A DNA stretch of 25,213 nt from an uncultured Bacillota bacterium (GTDB lineage Bacteria; Bacillota; Clostridia; Peptostreptococcales; Anaerovoracaceae). Both the position numbers and the translations under genes were made by a program. The stretch is from positions 1 to 25,213 of the forward strand of contig CAMPBN010000002.1 in assembly GCA_946638265.1 (NCBI GenBank). Direction: 5' to 3'. The notes below the pieces were generated by a model, which was not told the DNA's origin, searched no databases, and saw only the letters and a program-made list of their open reading frames with translations. This document shows positions 7,206-16,068 of the stretch, piece after piece (within the stretch, counting starts at the first letter, position 1; the number at the start of each line of letters is the position of its first letter).

Positions 7206-10070
7206 TCACGGCTTGGCGGCTTCCGCCATGCCCTCATAGTCAAAGTCTGCCGCGGCGCGCAACAGTTTTTCGCACCGCTCTTTTTCGCTTTCCGGGACGC
7301 GGTAGCCTTTCAGCTTTTCCGCCACGCCCAGCATGCTTTCAAAATCCGCTACCGCGTAAAATTCCTGCACTAGGGTGAGGGCTTCTTTCAGGTCGCTTTC
7401 CGGGATTTCCGGGAACGCGCCGCTTGCAAGGAGCGGCGACAGGTCCTCGCCCAGGCGGCGGCACCTCGAAAGGAGCTCGCCCGTCAGGGATTTCAGTTTG
7501 TCGAAGTTGCCGGAGGCGCCCATATTTTCCAGCGCCTGGGCGAAGTCACCGATTTCGGTGGCTCCCACCACTTTCGAGGTGCTTTTCAGCGCGTGGATTT
7601 TGCCGGTCAGGTCGCCGAAATTGCCCGCCGCCAGCAGGTTTTCAATCTCGTCGCACTGGGCGAGGATCGAAGCCGCGTAGGTTTTCAGCGCTGTCATATA
7701 GGCTTCGCTGTCGCCGTTCAGCCGCTCACCTTCCTCTATATCCAGCTCTTCGATTTCCATTACAAACTGCGGGATTCCGCTTTCGTTCGCCTCTTTCGGC
7801 TCGCCGCCATCGGCCGTCCGCACCTTGTCTTTCGGCAGCTCGCTTGTCAGCATCTCTTCCAGCTTCGCCGGCTCCACCGGCTTGGCCAGATAGTCGTCAT
7901 ATCCCGCCGCCAGGAATTTCTCTCTGGCGCCCGACACCGCATTTGCCGTCAGGCAGATGACTTTCGTCTCCGTGTTCGCATTGCCGCTATCCCTCAGCTC
8001 ATGCAATGTCTCTATGCCGTCTTTTCCCGGCATCATCTGATCCAGGAAAATCAGGTCGTATTTTTTCTTTTCGCAAAGGGCCAAACACTCGTCTCCGCTG
8101 CTCGCCGTATCTATCTTCACCAGCGTCTTTTTCAGGAGGTTGCGGAAAACTTCCAGATTCATCGGCGTGTCGTCCACCACCAGGATCTCCGCATCCGGCG
8201 CCGTGAAAGACGCACGATACTTCTTCCTCTCCACGGTGACGCGCGCCATGGATTTTTCGAAATCTCCGATCGGCTCCGCATCCGCCACCTGCTGCTCCAC
8301 CGTGAAGTAAAATCTGGAGCCGCGACCGTACTCGCTTTCTACCTCCAGACGGCTGCCCATCAGCGAAAGCAGCTTTTGCACTATGGAAAGTCCCAGTCCC
8401 GTACCTTCGATATGGCTATGCTGCGCCTCCTCGATGCGGTCAAACTCCGTGAAAAGCTTTGGCAAATCCTCTTCCCGGATGCCGGCGCCCGTGTCCGAAA
8501 CGCTGACTTTCAGCGCAATGCAACCTTCCCCGCGCTCTTCAAATCCCGCAGCAAAAGTCACCGTACCCTTCTCTGTATATTTTACTGCATTTGTCAATAT
8601 GTTGGTAATGACCTGTTTCAGCCTGAGCTCGTCGCCCACCAGTTTTCGCGGCAGCCGGCTGTCCACCTCGGTCCTAAGATCCAGCCCCTTTTCCTCGGCG
8701 CGCAAAGCTATCATATTGCAAATATCCCGCAGGGCGCCGAAAAGGTCGTACTCTGCAGGAAGAATCTCCATCTTGCCCGCCTCTATCTTCGAAAGGTCCA
8801 GAATATCATTGATCAGCCCCAGCAGCGTGCTGCCCGCCGTCCCGATTTTCTCGGAGTAGTCCAAAATCTGCGGCTCTTCGCACTCCCTGAGGATCATCTC
8901 GTTCATGCCCAGCACCGCATTGATAGGCGTGCGAATGTCGTGGGACATGTTGGCCAGAAAAGCACTCTTGGCTTCGTTTGCGCTCTCCGCAAGCTGCCGC
9001 TGCTCCTCCAGCTCTTCCATGTATCTGTACCGCTCCGTCTCGTCCACCAGCGTGTAGAGTTTGCCGTAGCTTTCGCCGCTGTAGAAAAGCTCATTCTCCT
9101 CCGGGCTGTAGATGCGCCCCCCTGCCGTCAGCGTGCTTCCTTCCCGCACCGCTTTCCTGACGGAGTCCACGATATCATAAGGCGTAAGGCCATCATCCGC
9201 TTCGCTATCCACGGGTTTTCTCTCCCCTGCACGTTTTCTCGAATAGAACGCATCAAACTGCGGGTAGATCAGGGCTGCAGGCTCGTTGTAATACCGCACC
9301 CTGCCGTTGTTGTCCACGGCGATGATTCCTTCGGATATGCTGTCGATAGCGAAATCCTTTGCAATCTCCCGGGTACCGAGAAGGTCAAAGCCCAGGATTC
9401 CGATCAACATGAACACTGTTCCGAAAAGTGCCCCCGGCATGGTCAGGTCGTAGTATTCCGATGCGCTAAACACATTTACCGTCTGCAGTATGAAGAAAAC
9501 GATCTGTACGCCATAAGCCAGCAGTACCATCAAAAGTCTCCGGCCAAAACTCCTGGTTTTCTCCCTCCGATACTCCCTCCATACCCAGTAAAACGCCAGG
9601 AAGCTCAAAACCGCGTTCATCGCCATGAAAAGATCATGAATGGTGCCATCGGTATGGTAGAATTTCGAAAAGTCGGAGCTTGCCACGAATCTGTAGTCCG
9701 CATAGTAGAGATTGCTGCTTCCGACGGCGAGCACCGAAATATAGATTCCAACATGCACCAGCAGCAATGCGGCGATCACGCCCTTTGGGATCCTGATGTT
9801 GCAAATCTTCGACGCGAACAGGAAAAATGCAAAAACGATCCACACCCTTCCCATATAAGAAAGCTTCAGCGCCGTGATATAGGCTTCCTCCGAGCCTGCC
9901 AGAAGCTCAAAAAGGTAGCCGATATTACTTACAAAAGACGCCGTACACGCCAAAAACAGATAAGAATGGATCCCGTTCTTCCAGCGGCGAAAAACTATCA
10001 GCACCTCTGTAAAAAGTGCAGCCACCGTAACATATTGAACTATTATCAGCCAAAATTGCGTATTCACCAT
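7206..10070 (-). CDS. 7TM hybrid histidine kinase (7TM-PAS-HisKA-HATPase-REC-HPt)
   Basis: Membrane sensor kinase of 954 residues. It has seven hydrophobic helices over residues 5-230 (HisKA_7TM type), then a PAS-like segment (about 236-345, SISEGIIAVDNNG). Next is HisKA with His377 in MSHDIRTPINAV. The HATPase has its N box (ITNILTNAVKYT), G1 (DTGAGI), F box (LFTEFDRI) and G2 (GTGLGLSI). A receiver (about 628-748) carries Asp677 in LIFLDQMMPG. An HPt domain has His826 in KIHALKSTSK. About 100 charged helical residues after the HPt match nothing I recognise. All phosphotransfer residues are present, so a full His-Asp-His relay is expected, passing to the next gene. The ATG directly abuts the stop of the EIIC-EAL gene (TGA then ATG) with GAAAGGGTG as ribosome binding site, indicating translational coupling. 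Confidence 0.93.
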   Translation of the reverse strand: MVNTQFWLIIVQYVTVAALFTEVLIVFRRWKNGIHSYLFLACTASFVSNIGYLFELLAGSEEAYITALKLSYMGRVWIVFAFFLFASKICNIRIPKGVIAALLLVHVGIYISVLAVGSSNLYYADYRFVASSDFSKFYHTDGTIHDLFMAMNAVLSFLAFYWVWREYRREKTRSFGRRLLMVLLAYGVQIVFFILQTVNVFSASEYYDLTMPGALFGTVFMLIGILGFDLLGTREIAKDFAIDSISEGIIAVDNNGRVRYYNEPAALIYPQFDAFYSRKRAGERKPVDSEADDGLTPYDIVDSVRKAVREGSTLTAGGRIYSPEENELFYSGESYGKLYTLVDETERYRYMEELEEQRQLAESANEAKSAFLANMSHDIRTPINAVLGMNEMILRECEEPQILDYSEKIGTAGSTLLGLINDILDLSKIEAGKMEILPAEYDLFGALRDICNMIALRAEEKGLDLRTEVDSRLPRKLVGDELRLKQVITNILTNAVKYTEKGTVTFAAGFEERGEGCIALKVSVSDTGAGIREEDLPKLFTEFDRIEEAQHSHIEGTGLGLSIVQKLLSLMGSRLEVESEYGRGSRFYFTVEQQVADAEPIGDFEKSMARVTVERKKYRASFTAPDAEILVVDDTPMNLEVFRNLLKKTLVKIDTASSGDECLALCEKKKYDLIFLDQMMPGKDGIETLHELRDSGNANTETKVICLTANAVSGAREKFLAAGYDDYLAKPVEPAKLEEMLTSELPKDKVRTADGGEPKEANESGIPQFVMEIEELDIEEGERLNGDSEAYMTALKTYAASILAQCDEIENLLAAGNFGDLTGKIHALKSTSKVVGATEIGDFAQALENMGASGNFDKLKSLTGELLSRCRRLGEDLSPLLASGAFPEIPESDLKEALTLVQEFYAVADFESMLGVAEKLKGYRVPESEKERCEKLLRAAADFDYEGMAEAAKP

Positions 10071-12191
10071 TCACACCCTTTCAAATTTGCCTGCCATATC
10101 CAAAAATGTCTGCTTATCTACCGCCGGGCTGTAGAGATATCCCTGATACAGCAGGCACCCCAGCTCTTCCAGTGCATCCCTCTCTTCCGTCGTCTCGACA
10201 AACTCTGCCAAAACCCTGAAGCTCAGCGATTTTGACAGGTACACAATGGAGCTGATGATTTCCTTCGTGCGCTCGTTGTCCATCATGCTCTTGACCAGAT
10301 TGCCGTCCAGCTTCACCAGGTCAAACTGGTTGTGCTGCAGATATTGCAGCGACGTGTGACCCATGGAAAAGTCGTCCAAAGCGAAGGTGTAGCCGAAAGC
10401 CTTGATTCTTTTAATCAAATCCCCGGTTTCCTTGCCTGTCACCAGCTCCGACTCTTCCGTAATCTCGATGCAGATGTTTCCGTGTTTCAATCTGTACCGG
10501 TCCGCCATGGTCTGCAGAAACGGCACAAACCGCCTGTCGTAAAGCGTCGACACCGTGGCATTCACGCTGAGCTTGAAGCCCTCGCCGTAGCAGGCCCTCA
10601 TATCTTCCGACTCGCTGATGGCCTTTTCGATAATATAAGTTTCAAGCGCGTACAAATCTCCGCTTTCTTTGGCCAGTTTCACCACAAGAGGCGAATATAT
10701 CGTCCCGTACAGGCCGTGCTCCCAGCGAAGCAGCGCCTCTGCTCCGATGCATTTTCCGCTGCTGTCCACCTGGGGCTGATATTTTATTATCAGCGGATTT
10801 GCCAGACTCCCCGGGTCGGCGCCGCGCCCGGCCATTTTCAGAGCCATTTCCAGATCCACCGCCAGATGCTTTGCGAATCTCCCTGCGCTTCCCCCAAATT
10901 CGGTAAGGGTGATGTCCTGCGCCGATTCCTCGCTTTTTTTGAGGGCTTCCACCAGTTCTTTCAGTTCATAAGAAAATACCGTCGAGGATTTTTTCTCGCT
11001 GATGATTACAAACGGCGCATATACCGCAGCCGAAATCAGGATATTGATAAGCTGCACGAAGATCCCGCGCACCGATCCGGTGGCCAGATACCCGCTCATC
11101 AGCGCCGGCGTGGTCCATACCACTTCGTTCACCACCGGCGGCACGAAGCCCGCCTTTGTGAGCAGGAACGCATTGGTATAGCAAAGAACCGGCGAAAGAA
11201 TAAACGGCAACGCCATCAAAGGATTGTAGATGACAGGGAAGCCGAAAACCATCATTTCTCCAATATTAAAGGCCCCCGGAACCACCGCCATGCCCACCAG
11301 CTTCTTCGTGGAATTTCTCTTTCCGAAAACCAGCATCGCCAGCAGCAATCCCAGCGTGCATCCCGTGCCGCCCATGTTGACGAATGTGTCCATGAAACTC
11401 TTTGACACGATCTGCCCCGGAATGATGGAAGTAAACAGATCCTCCGCCACCTGGTTTAGCACGTTATTTCCGTGGATACCAAACCACCACATGATATCCG
11501 CCAGGGCGGTAAACAACAGTCCGCTGGAATAGGATCTGTGCATTTTCAGGAAGATCATCTCCACGCCTTTTGAGAAAAGATACTGTATGCTCTGCACCTG
11601 AAAACATTCCACTACCAGGTAGTTGGCTGCAGCAAAACAAAGAGCCACGCAAAGAAATGGCCATATCACATGGATGGACGCGTTAAATTCGGAGTCCGCG
11701 CCATCAACAAAGACCATTTTCTGCGTGACAAAAATTTTTTCAAATTTATTAAAGAGCACCGAGCCTACCAGGCCGGCTATCATGGCACTGAAAACACCCT
11801 GACCGCTCAGCAGCGAAAAGTCAGGTTCCCCGGAGAAAAATCCCACAAGAATGAAGAATCCCGTCAAGCAACCCAAAAGGCTTCCAAACCCGAATACCAA
11901 CCTTTTCTCCGGGTCCACCTGCTTCATATAGCTCAGATTCAGCGCCACCGTTAAGTATATCGCCAGTATTCCCACTGTCCCAAACTGCACCGCGATAATG
12001 ATGCTTCTCAGGGCTCCTCCCAAAAAAGTATTGAGGAAATCCTGGTACGCCTGCACCGGAAACCCGTTCAAAAGTACGGTCATGCTGCCTATGAAAAGCA
12101 CCGGCATCGCCATTGCCAGGCCCGATCTGATAATGCGGGCCGTTATTGCTGCTGTCTTAAAGATCTCTGTTTTCATGCCTTTTCTCATCAC
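10071..12191 (-). CDS. PTS EIIC-like membrane domain fused to an EAL (c-di-GMP phosphodiesterase) domain
   Basis: 706 residues. Residues 10-400 are a multi-spanning EIIC of the lactose/cellobiose type: WWFGIHGNN (about 235-243), MGGTGCTLGLLL, FNIGEMMVFGFPVIYNP (Glu312 at the sugar-site position) and VVWTTPALMSGYLATG. Residues 435-706 are an EAL domain with its catalytic set: E485-A-L, Asn544, Glu576 in EITEE, Asp606-Asp607 (DDFSMGH replaces the usual DDFGTGY), Lys627, Glu663 and Gln683. It should therefore hydrolyse c-di-GMP. No EIIA or EIIB is nearby, so the EIIC is more likely a sugar or peptide sensor than a working transporter (inference). EIIC-EAL fusions are known in clostridia. Starts are close together: GTG 12191 (numbering used here), ATG 12188 and ATG 12176; all nearly overlap the upstream stop at 12193. 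Confidence 0.92.
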   Translation of the reverse strand: MMRKGMKTEIFKTAAITARIIRSGLAMAMPVLFIGSMTVLLNGFPVQAYQDFLNTFLGGALRSIIIAVQFGTVGILAIYLTVALNLSYMKQVDPEKRLVFGFGSLLGCLTGFFILVGFFSGEPDFSLLSGQGVFSAMIAGLVGSVLFNKFEKIFVTQKMVFVDGADSEFNASIHVIWPFLCVALCFAAANYLVVECFQVQSIQYLFSKGVEMIFLKMHRSYSSGLLFTALADIMWWFGIHGNNVLNQVAEDLFTSIIPGQIVSKSFMDTFVNMGGTGCTLGLLLAMLVFGKRNSTKKLVGMAVVPGAFNIGEMMVFGFPVIYNPLMALPFILSPVLCYTNAFLLTKAGFVPPVVNEVVWTTPALMSGYLATGSVRGIFVQLINILISAAVYAPFVIISEKKSSTVFSYELKELVEALKKSEESAQDITLTEFGGSAGRFAKHLAVDLEMALKMAGRGADPGSLANPLIIKYQPQVDSSGKCIGAEALLRWEHGLYGTIYSPLVVKLAKESGDLYALETYIIEKAISESEDMRACYGEGFKLSVNATVSTLYDRRFVPFLQTMADRYRLKHGNICIEITEESELVTGKETGDLIKRIKAFGYTFALDDFSMGHTSLQYLQHNQFDLVKLDGNLVKSMMDNERTKEIISSIVYLSKSLSFRVLAEFVETTEERDALEELGCLLYQGYLYSPAVDKQTFLDMAGKFERV

Positions 12192-12192
12192 T

Positions 12193-13890
12193 TCAAATCT
12201 CGGCTTCCAAATCCGTCAGCATTTTGCAATAATCTTTCAATACTTTCTCCACTTCGCCTTTTTTTGAAATATCGGCAAAGCCCATCTTCTTCATCAGCTC
12301 TTTGTATCCGATCAGGCCGGTATCTCCGCAGTCGGCCGCAATACGATACTTTTTCGCAGCCGCATCAAAGTCATCCTCTGCCTGTAAATGCAGCTGAATT
12401 GCCGCAAAATATGCCAGCTCGTAGTTTTGCTGATAAATCGGTTGGTCAAACGGGTGGTTGGCGTGCACAAATCCATATTTCAGATATTCCGCATCCGGCT
12501 CCTCCGCACCCTCTGTGATATCAAAGCCAAAATCCGCCATACATTCAGAGTAAATCCGACAGACGTCGTCCACGGTAAGATCCTTGGCTTCGTAAAGCGT
12601 TCTTTCGAATTTTTCCTCTGCTGCACTGTCTATTACGCCATTTAGCATAAATTCCATCATTGCGGCTTTGGCTTTTTTCCCATCTTTTCCGTAAATTGCC
12701 TCATATCGCGGCAGCAGCAATGCTTCCAGACCCGATGACTGCACTTCGGAAAGCGCTATATCGGAATAATAAACACCATAGTCCTCACCTCTCGACAAAG
12801 TCAGATGCGAAGCATATGCATGCCCGAATTCATGCAGGCTGTCGGTAAGTCCGCGTAAGTCATGCTCCAGATAATTGTAAACCAGCGGTGTAAGGTACGT
12901 CGTCAGTGTGGTTGTGTATCCGGATCCCGAAGACTTCTCACCTTCAGCCAGTATGAAGAGACCACGCTCGTAAAATTCCGAGAAATAATCCGCCATCTTA
13001 CTGTCTACCTGTAGCAAAAAGTTTTCCATGGCGCTTTTAACTTCTGCAGCGCCGTAAAAATCGAATTTCATTTTTTCGGAGGTGTCGAGAATCTCATTGT
13101 CAGCCAGCCCGTCATATACTTCTCTGTTTGCCAGTAAAATTTCACTGAGAGCCCCCACATCTTCGATAGGAACCAAGCCCGGGTCGTCCATAGCTTCTTC
13201 AACATAGTTTTCGTAGCCGGCTGCCCGCGCCTGCTCATTGCGATAATTTACCAGTTCTATGAGCTTTTCGGTAATCTCTCTGTAGATTTCCGTTTCCACG
13301 TCGTTTTCAGCCAGATCGTTCACCAAGCGGTAATACTCATTGATAATCCGGGTTTCTTGCACATCAGCCGCGTCCATATTCTTGAAATATTCGGCAGTAC
13401 CTTCCAGCGTTTCGCCTTCTTCCAGTTCGAGGGCATCCGCGATTTTCCCGGCCACCTTTGAATCCGCTGCCGCCAGGAATACCTCTCCGATTTTGATATT
13501 CATGTCCTTTGCGAAAGAATCTATGTATTCCACCTCTCCTGCCCAATAATCTTCCGTTACATCCAGCATATATCTGGCGTTCGCCAGTTCTCTCAGCGTA
13601 TCCACCTGATCGTATGCCTCAAACATCATCCCTATTCGCTCTGCTATTTCATTTACGTCTTTCTCAGAGGCCTTTTCGATAAGATCCATTGTTTCTTCCG
13701 CATATTTTACAAAAGCATCGTAGTCGTAATGGTAGTAGATCATCTCGTCAAAAGACGGATTATCATCTGCGTTTGTAATCGGGCAAATACTGCCGGTGGC
13801 GTCCCCCTCCAGGTGGAAGCCCTCCATATTGCACGCTCCGAATGTAAATGCCATCACCAGGCACAGCAATATCGCTAAAATCTTTTTCAT
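12193..13890 (-). CDS. Lipoprotein metallopeptidase of the M3 (oligoendopeptidase F/thimet) type
   Basis: Predicted zinc oligopeptidase tethered outside the membrane: the N-terminus MKKILAILLCLVMAF ends in the lipobox FGAC (lipidated Cys20). The 565 residues are mostly helical. The zinc motif HEFGH is at 353-357, and the third ligand Glu382 (SEVQSSGLE) falls 29 residues after the first His, the spacing known for thimet-type M3 enzymes. The Y-rich substrate-clamp region and HANHPF lie near the C-terminus. An in-frame start six codons upstream exists, but AAGGAGATCGGCG precedes the ATG at 13890, which I chose. Most M3 peptidases are cytosolic, so the lipoprotein signal is notable. It is the first gene of the operon and could process peptides sensed by the downstream membrane proteins (inference). 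Confidence 0.88.
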   Translation of the reverse strand: MKKILAILLCLVMAFTFGACNMEGFHLEGDATGSICPITNADDNPSFDEMIYYHYDYDAFVKYAEETMDLIEKASEKDVNEIAERIGMMFEAYDQVDTLRELANARYMLDVTEDYWAGEVEYIDSFAKDMNIKIGEVFLAAADSKVAGKIADALELEEGETLEGTAEYFKNMDAADVQETRIINEYYRLVNDLAENDVETEIYREITEKLIELVNYRNEQARAAGYENYVEEAMDDPGLVPIEDVGALSEILLANREVYDGLADNEILDTSEKMKFDFYGAAEVKSAMENFLLQVDSKMADYFSEFYERGLFILAEGEKSSGSGYTTTLTTYLTPLVYNYLEHDLRGLTDSLHEFGHAYASHLTLSRGEDYGVYYSDIALSEVQSSGLEALLLPRYEAIYGKDGKKAKAAMMEFMLNGVIDSAAEEKFERTLYEAKDLTVDDVCRIYSECMADFGFDITEGAEEPDAEYLKYGFVHANHPFDQPIYQQNYELAYFAAIQLHLQAEDDFDAAAKKYRIAADCGDTGLIGYKELMKKMGFADISKKGEVEKVLKDYCKMLTDLEAEI

Positions 13891-13963
13891 CGCCGATCTC
13901 CTTTTCAAAATCCACCTTTTGCGGCACCTTCGCTCGAAGTCGCCGCCTGCGATTTCCTCTTAC

Positions 13964-13992
13964 ATAATATGCTTTTTTAGCCCCCTCGTCAA
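13964..13992 (-). promoter_or_regulatory. Promoter of the peptidase/EIIC-EAL/kinase/regulator operon
   Basis: Minus strand TTGACG (13992-13987), a 17-base spacer and TATTAT (13969-13964), with a leader of about 65 bases to the ATG at 13890. It lies just downstream of the terminator of the preceding gene, and no other clear promoter appears inside the operon. Confidence 0.75.
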
Positions 13993-14013
13993 TTTTCATC
14001 CTCAGCCCAACAT

Positions 14014-14041
14014 AAAACCCCCGCCGCATGCGGGGGTTTTT
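14014..14041 (-). terminator. Strong terminator, symmetric
   Basis: AAAACCCCCGC (14014-14024) pairs with GCGGGGGTTTT (14030-14040) around a CGCAT loop. The minus strand ends in a T run after the stem, so it terminates the small secreted-protein gene ending at 14076 and insulates the signalling operon. Confidence 0.9.
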
Positions 14042-14075
14042 ATATGAAACACTCGAACAAATTTAGGATGGCAAT

Positions 14076-14375
14076 TTAGCAATCTTCCCAATCGGTCAAC
14101 CATTTTCCTTTAGTAATCGACCACAGTCTTTTCTGAAGCCGGCCTTCATGCGTTCTATATCTCCATTCAGTCTTTTGAACTCTGACTACTGGTTTTCCTG
14201 CATTTGAAATCTCAGCCGCAGCAGTATCATCCTGCATCTGCACGGCTGCCGTCTTTGGCTGCACGTCGGTGCTGATTTTCGAAACCCGCAACTCATCTGT
14301 TGCAAAAGCTGTCATAGACGAACCAATTAATAAAACAGAGAGGCTCATAGCCAAAATACAAATTCTTTTTTTCAC
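14076..14375 (-). CDS. Small secreted protein of unknown function
   Basis: 99 residues. A clear signal peptide (KKR, then a hydrophobic stretch, cleavage after TAFA near residue 25) leaves a mature protein of about 74 residues. It is made of a Thr/Ala/Asp-rich linker and an aromatic, basic C-terminal module (WRYRTHEGRLQKRLWS followed by ITKGKWLTDWEDC). I recall similar short W/Y/R-rich modules in small secreted proteins of Gram-positive anaerobes, without a function. The start codon is GTG behind AAAAGGAGAAAAGAC. It has its own promoter and a strong terminator. It directly follows the blaI/M56 pair and might be under the same control, though no shared operator is obvious. Confidence 0.75.
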   Translation of the reverse strand: MKKRICILAMSLSVLLIGSSMTAFATDELRVSKISTDVQPKTAAVQMQDDTAAAEISNAGKPVVRVQKTEWRYRTHEGRLQKRLWSITKGKWLTDWEDC

Positions 14376-14414
14376 GTCTTTTCTCCTTTTGATTGTAAAA
14401 TTTTAAGTAATATA

Positions 14415-14443
14415 AATATACCACATGATTGTATCCTTTTCAA
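14415..14443 (-). promoter_or_regulatory. Promoter of the small secreted-protein gene
   Basis: Minus strand TTGAAA (14443-14438), a 17-base spacer and TATATT (14420-14415). It sits in the gap after the M56 gene, so the small gene can be expressed independently. Confidence 0.7.
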
Positions 14444-14488
14444 GATATAATTATGTGGCATATCATTCAAAAATCATTTGAGAAAAGA

Positions 14489-15637
14489 CTATTTCTCCAC
14501 CCTAATCTTTATCTCGTTAAACGGCTCTTTTTCCAACTCTTCCGGATAAAGCTCCCCTGCGCTTTTCCCATTTATAATCAGCTCGTACATTCCGTTTTCT
14601 TTCAGCGTAAAGTAACTGTCGCCTTCGATTATTTCTTCCGCTGAAAAAGATTCTCCGGGATCCGGCTCCCAGGCAGGCTGGATTACAAACGCGTGCGAAG
14701 TGAAGAAAAACAAAGCTATCAAAGCATAAATCATCACGGTTTGCAGTTTCGACGGTTGCCTGTAATCCAATATTAACTTCACCCTTTGCTTAATCGGGGC
14801 ATCTTGCTTTTTGGAAACAAAGCCGCAATAGGTACCATGAGGCAACTCTCCAAACTTCCGGTACAGAGTCGCTTTCTTTGCAATCTCTGTAATGGTCGAA
14901 GCGTAAAACACCCTGTATTCCGCCGAATAATTCTTGACTATGCCGCCATCGTTTCTAAGCTCAAGGATATTGTTCAATTCCTTGACAAAAAGCCATGAAA
15001 TCGGATTCCACCAAAACACAATACGGACAATCTCCCCAAAAGCTTTGATAAGTATGTCGTGGTGGGCTATGTGGTAGAATTCATGTGCCAAAACACATTC
15101 CAACTCTGCCTCGCCAATTTCATACTCCGGCAAGAGAATAGTAGGCACGAACAATCCATAAACCAGCGGCTCACTTATAACCGGGTTTTTTCGAATCCTG
15201 TATCTCAACCCGCCGTAAGCCTCGGCTATTTTTCCGGCTAGCCTCTCAGTTTCAGCATCTGCCGGCTCATTCCGCGAAAAACATTTCAGGTGAACCTGCA
15301 GAGATGTCGCCAGCAATCCCAACGCTGCTATCACAATTCCTACACCCCATAGAAAAAAGGCGATATTTTCAAAAGTGTATTCTCGTTCAAAGAACGTAAA
15401 GAGTGGTTGCTGCGACCATTTTACAAACTCTGCAAATCTTCCGTATAAAAATATGCCTCTGGTATAGGGTAAATCAAAGCACACGAAAAGACGTAAAAAG
15501 CAGATAGCTGCGATTAGCGTCAATGGTAAAATCCCAAAGGAATCTATGGCAAATTTTTTCGTGCGAAGCAGATAGAGCAGAATGATAAAAAGGTTGCTCC
15601 ATATTATCGCGGATGCGATAGAATACGGCGTCATCAT
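14489..15637 (-). CDS. M56 family membrane zinc peptidase (BlaR1/MecR1-like), short sensor
   Basis: 382 residues. Membrane helices are near residues 5-23, 34-52 and 92-112 and one close to 305-325. A cytoplasmic zinc-peptidase loop carries the gluzincin motif HEFYH (185-189) followed by AHHD, plus the LVYGLFVPTILLP segment typical of M56. In BlaR1 and MecR1 the metalloprotease, triggered by an outside beta-lactam sensor, leads to cleavage of the partner repressor. Here the external C-terminal part is only about 60 residues (YFTLKENGMYELIINGK) with no penicillin-binding domain, so a beta-lactam signal is unlikely. The ATG overlaps the blaI stop by four bases (ATGA), so the pair is translationally coupled. 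Confidence 0.9.
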   Translation of the reverse strand: MMTPYSIASAIIWSNLFIILLYLLRTKKFAIDSFGILPLTLIAAICFLRLFVCFDLPYTRGIFLYGRFAEFVKWSQQPLFTFFEREYTFENIAFFLWGVGIVIAALGLLATSLQVHLKCFSRNEPADAETERLAGKIAEAYGGLRYRIRKNPVISEPLVYGLFVPTILLPEYEIGEAELECVLAHEFYHIAHHDILIKAFGEIVRIVFWWNPISWLFVKELNNILELRNDGGIVKNYSAEYRVFYASTITEIAKKATLYRKFGELPHGTYCGFVSKKQDAPIKQRVKLILDYRQPSKLQTVMIYALIALFFFTSHAFVIQPAWEPDPGESFSAEEIIEGDSYFTLKENGMYELIINGKSAGELYPEELEKEPFNEIKIRVEK

Positions 15638-16038
15638 TTCAGCTGTTCCTTGCGTTTTAATATAAGTTTTTCGAGCTCGTCCAAAGTCTCCATGTCGACG
15701 TCTTCGCCACCGATAAATCCTGCTGCAAATTTGGAAATGGCGGCTCTGCCTACATGCTGATCTTCAACAAGCTTATCCAGCTGCATCAATTCATAGGCTT
15801 CCTTTTCAAGTGTCGGCTCATATGTCCTGCCGTAATTCTTTCCGGTCCGAACGAACCCCTCTACGCGTATGGCCTCTTTTTCCAGCAGCTGATTCAGCAA
15901 AATGTGTACCGAGCTGGATTTCCAATCGGCGTCTTTGCAAAGTTCCACTATTTCGTTTCTGGCAAGCGGGCGGCCTTTTTCCCACATGACAGACAGGATA
16001 GAATATTCATTCGGTGTTAATGAAAATTTTTTCTCCAT
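15634..16038 (-). CDS. BlaI/MecI-family transcriptional repressor
   Basis: 134 residues, the usual length for this winged-helix family. The N-terminal DNA-binding domain runs from LTPNEYSILSVMWEKG through WKSSSVHILLNQLLEKEAI to the wing (GRTYEPT), followed by the helical dimerisation region (about 85-134). These repressors bind short dyads as dimers and are released when the partner M56 peptidase is activated. GGAGAG precedes the ATG. The gene heads the operon with the M56 peptidase, and its promoter overlaps an ACAT-A-ATGT dyad, consistent with autoregulation. Confidence 0.92.
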   Translation of the reverse strand: MEKKFSLTPNEYSILSVMWEKGRPLARNEIVELCKDADWKSSSVHILLNQLLEKEAIRVEGFVRTGKNYGRTYEPTLEKEAYELMQLDKLVEDQHVGRAAISKFAAGFIGGEDVDMETLDELEKLILKRKEQLK

Positions 16039-16068
16039 GACAATTCACTCTCCATATTATTATGTTCT

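Noticed and set aside
7593..10235. An 880-codon open frame on the plus strand opposite the hybrid kinase
   Set aside because: The opposite strand encodes a complete hybrid kinase with every motif; this frame shows no domain and no start signal.
13763..14029. An 88-codon minus-strand frame overlapping the start of the M3 lipoprotein gene
   Set aside because: It runs through the promoter and the lipoprotein signal region in another frame and lacks a ribosome binding site.
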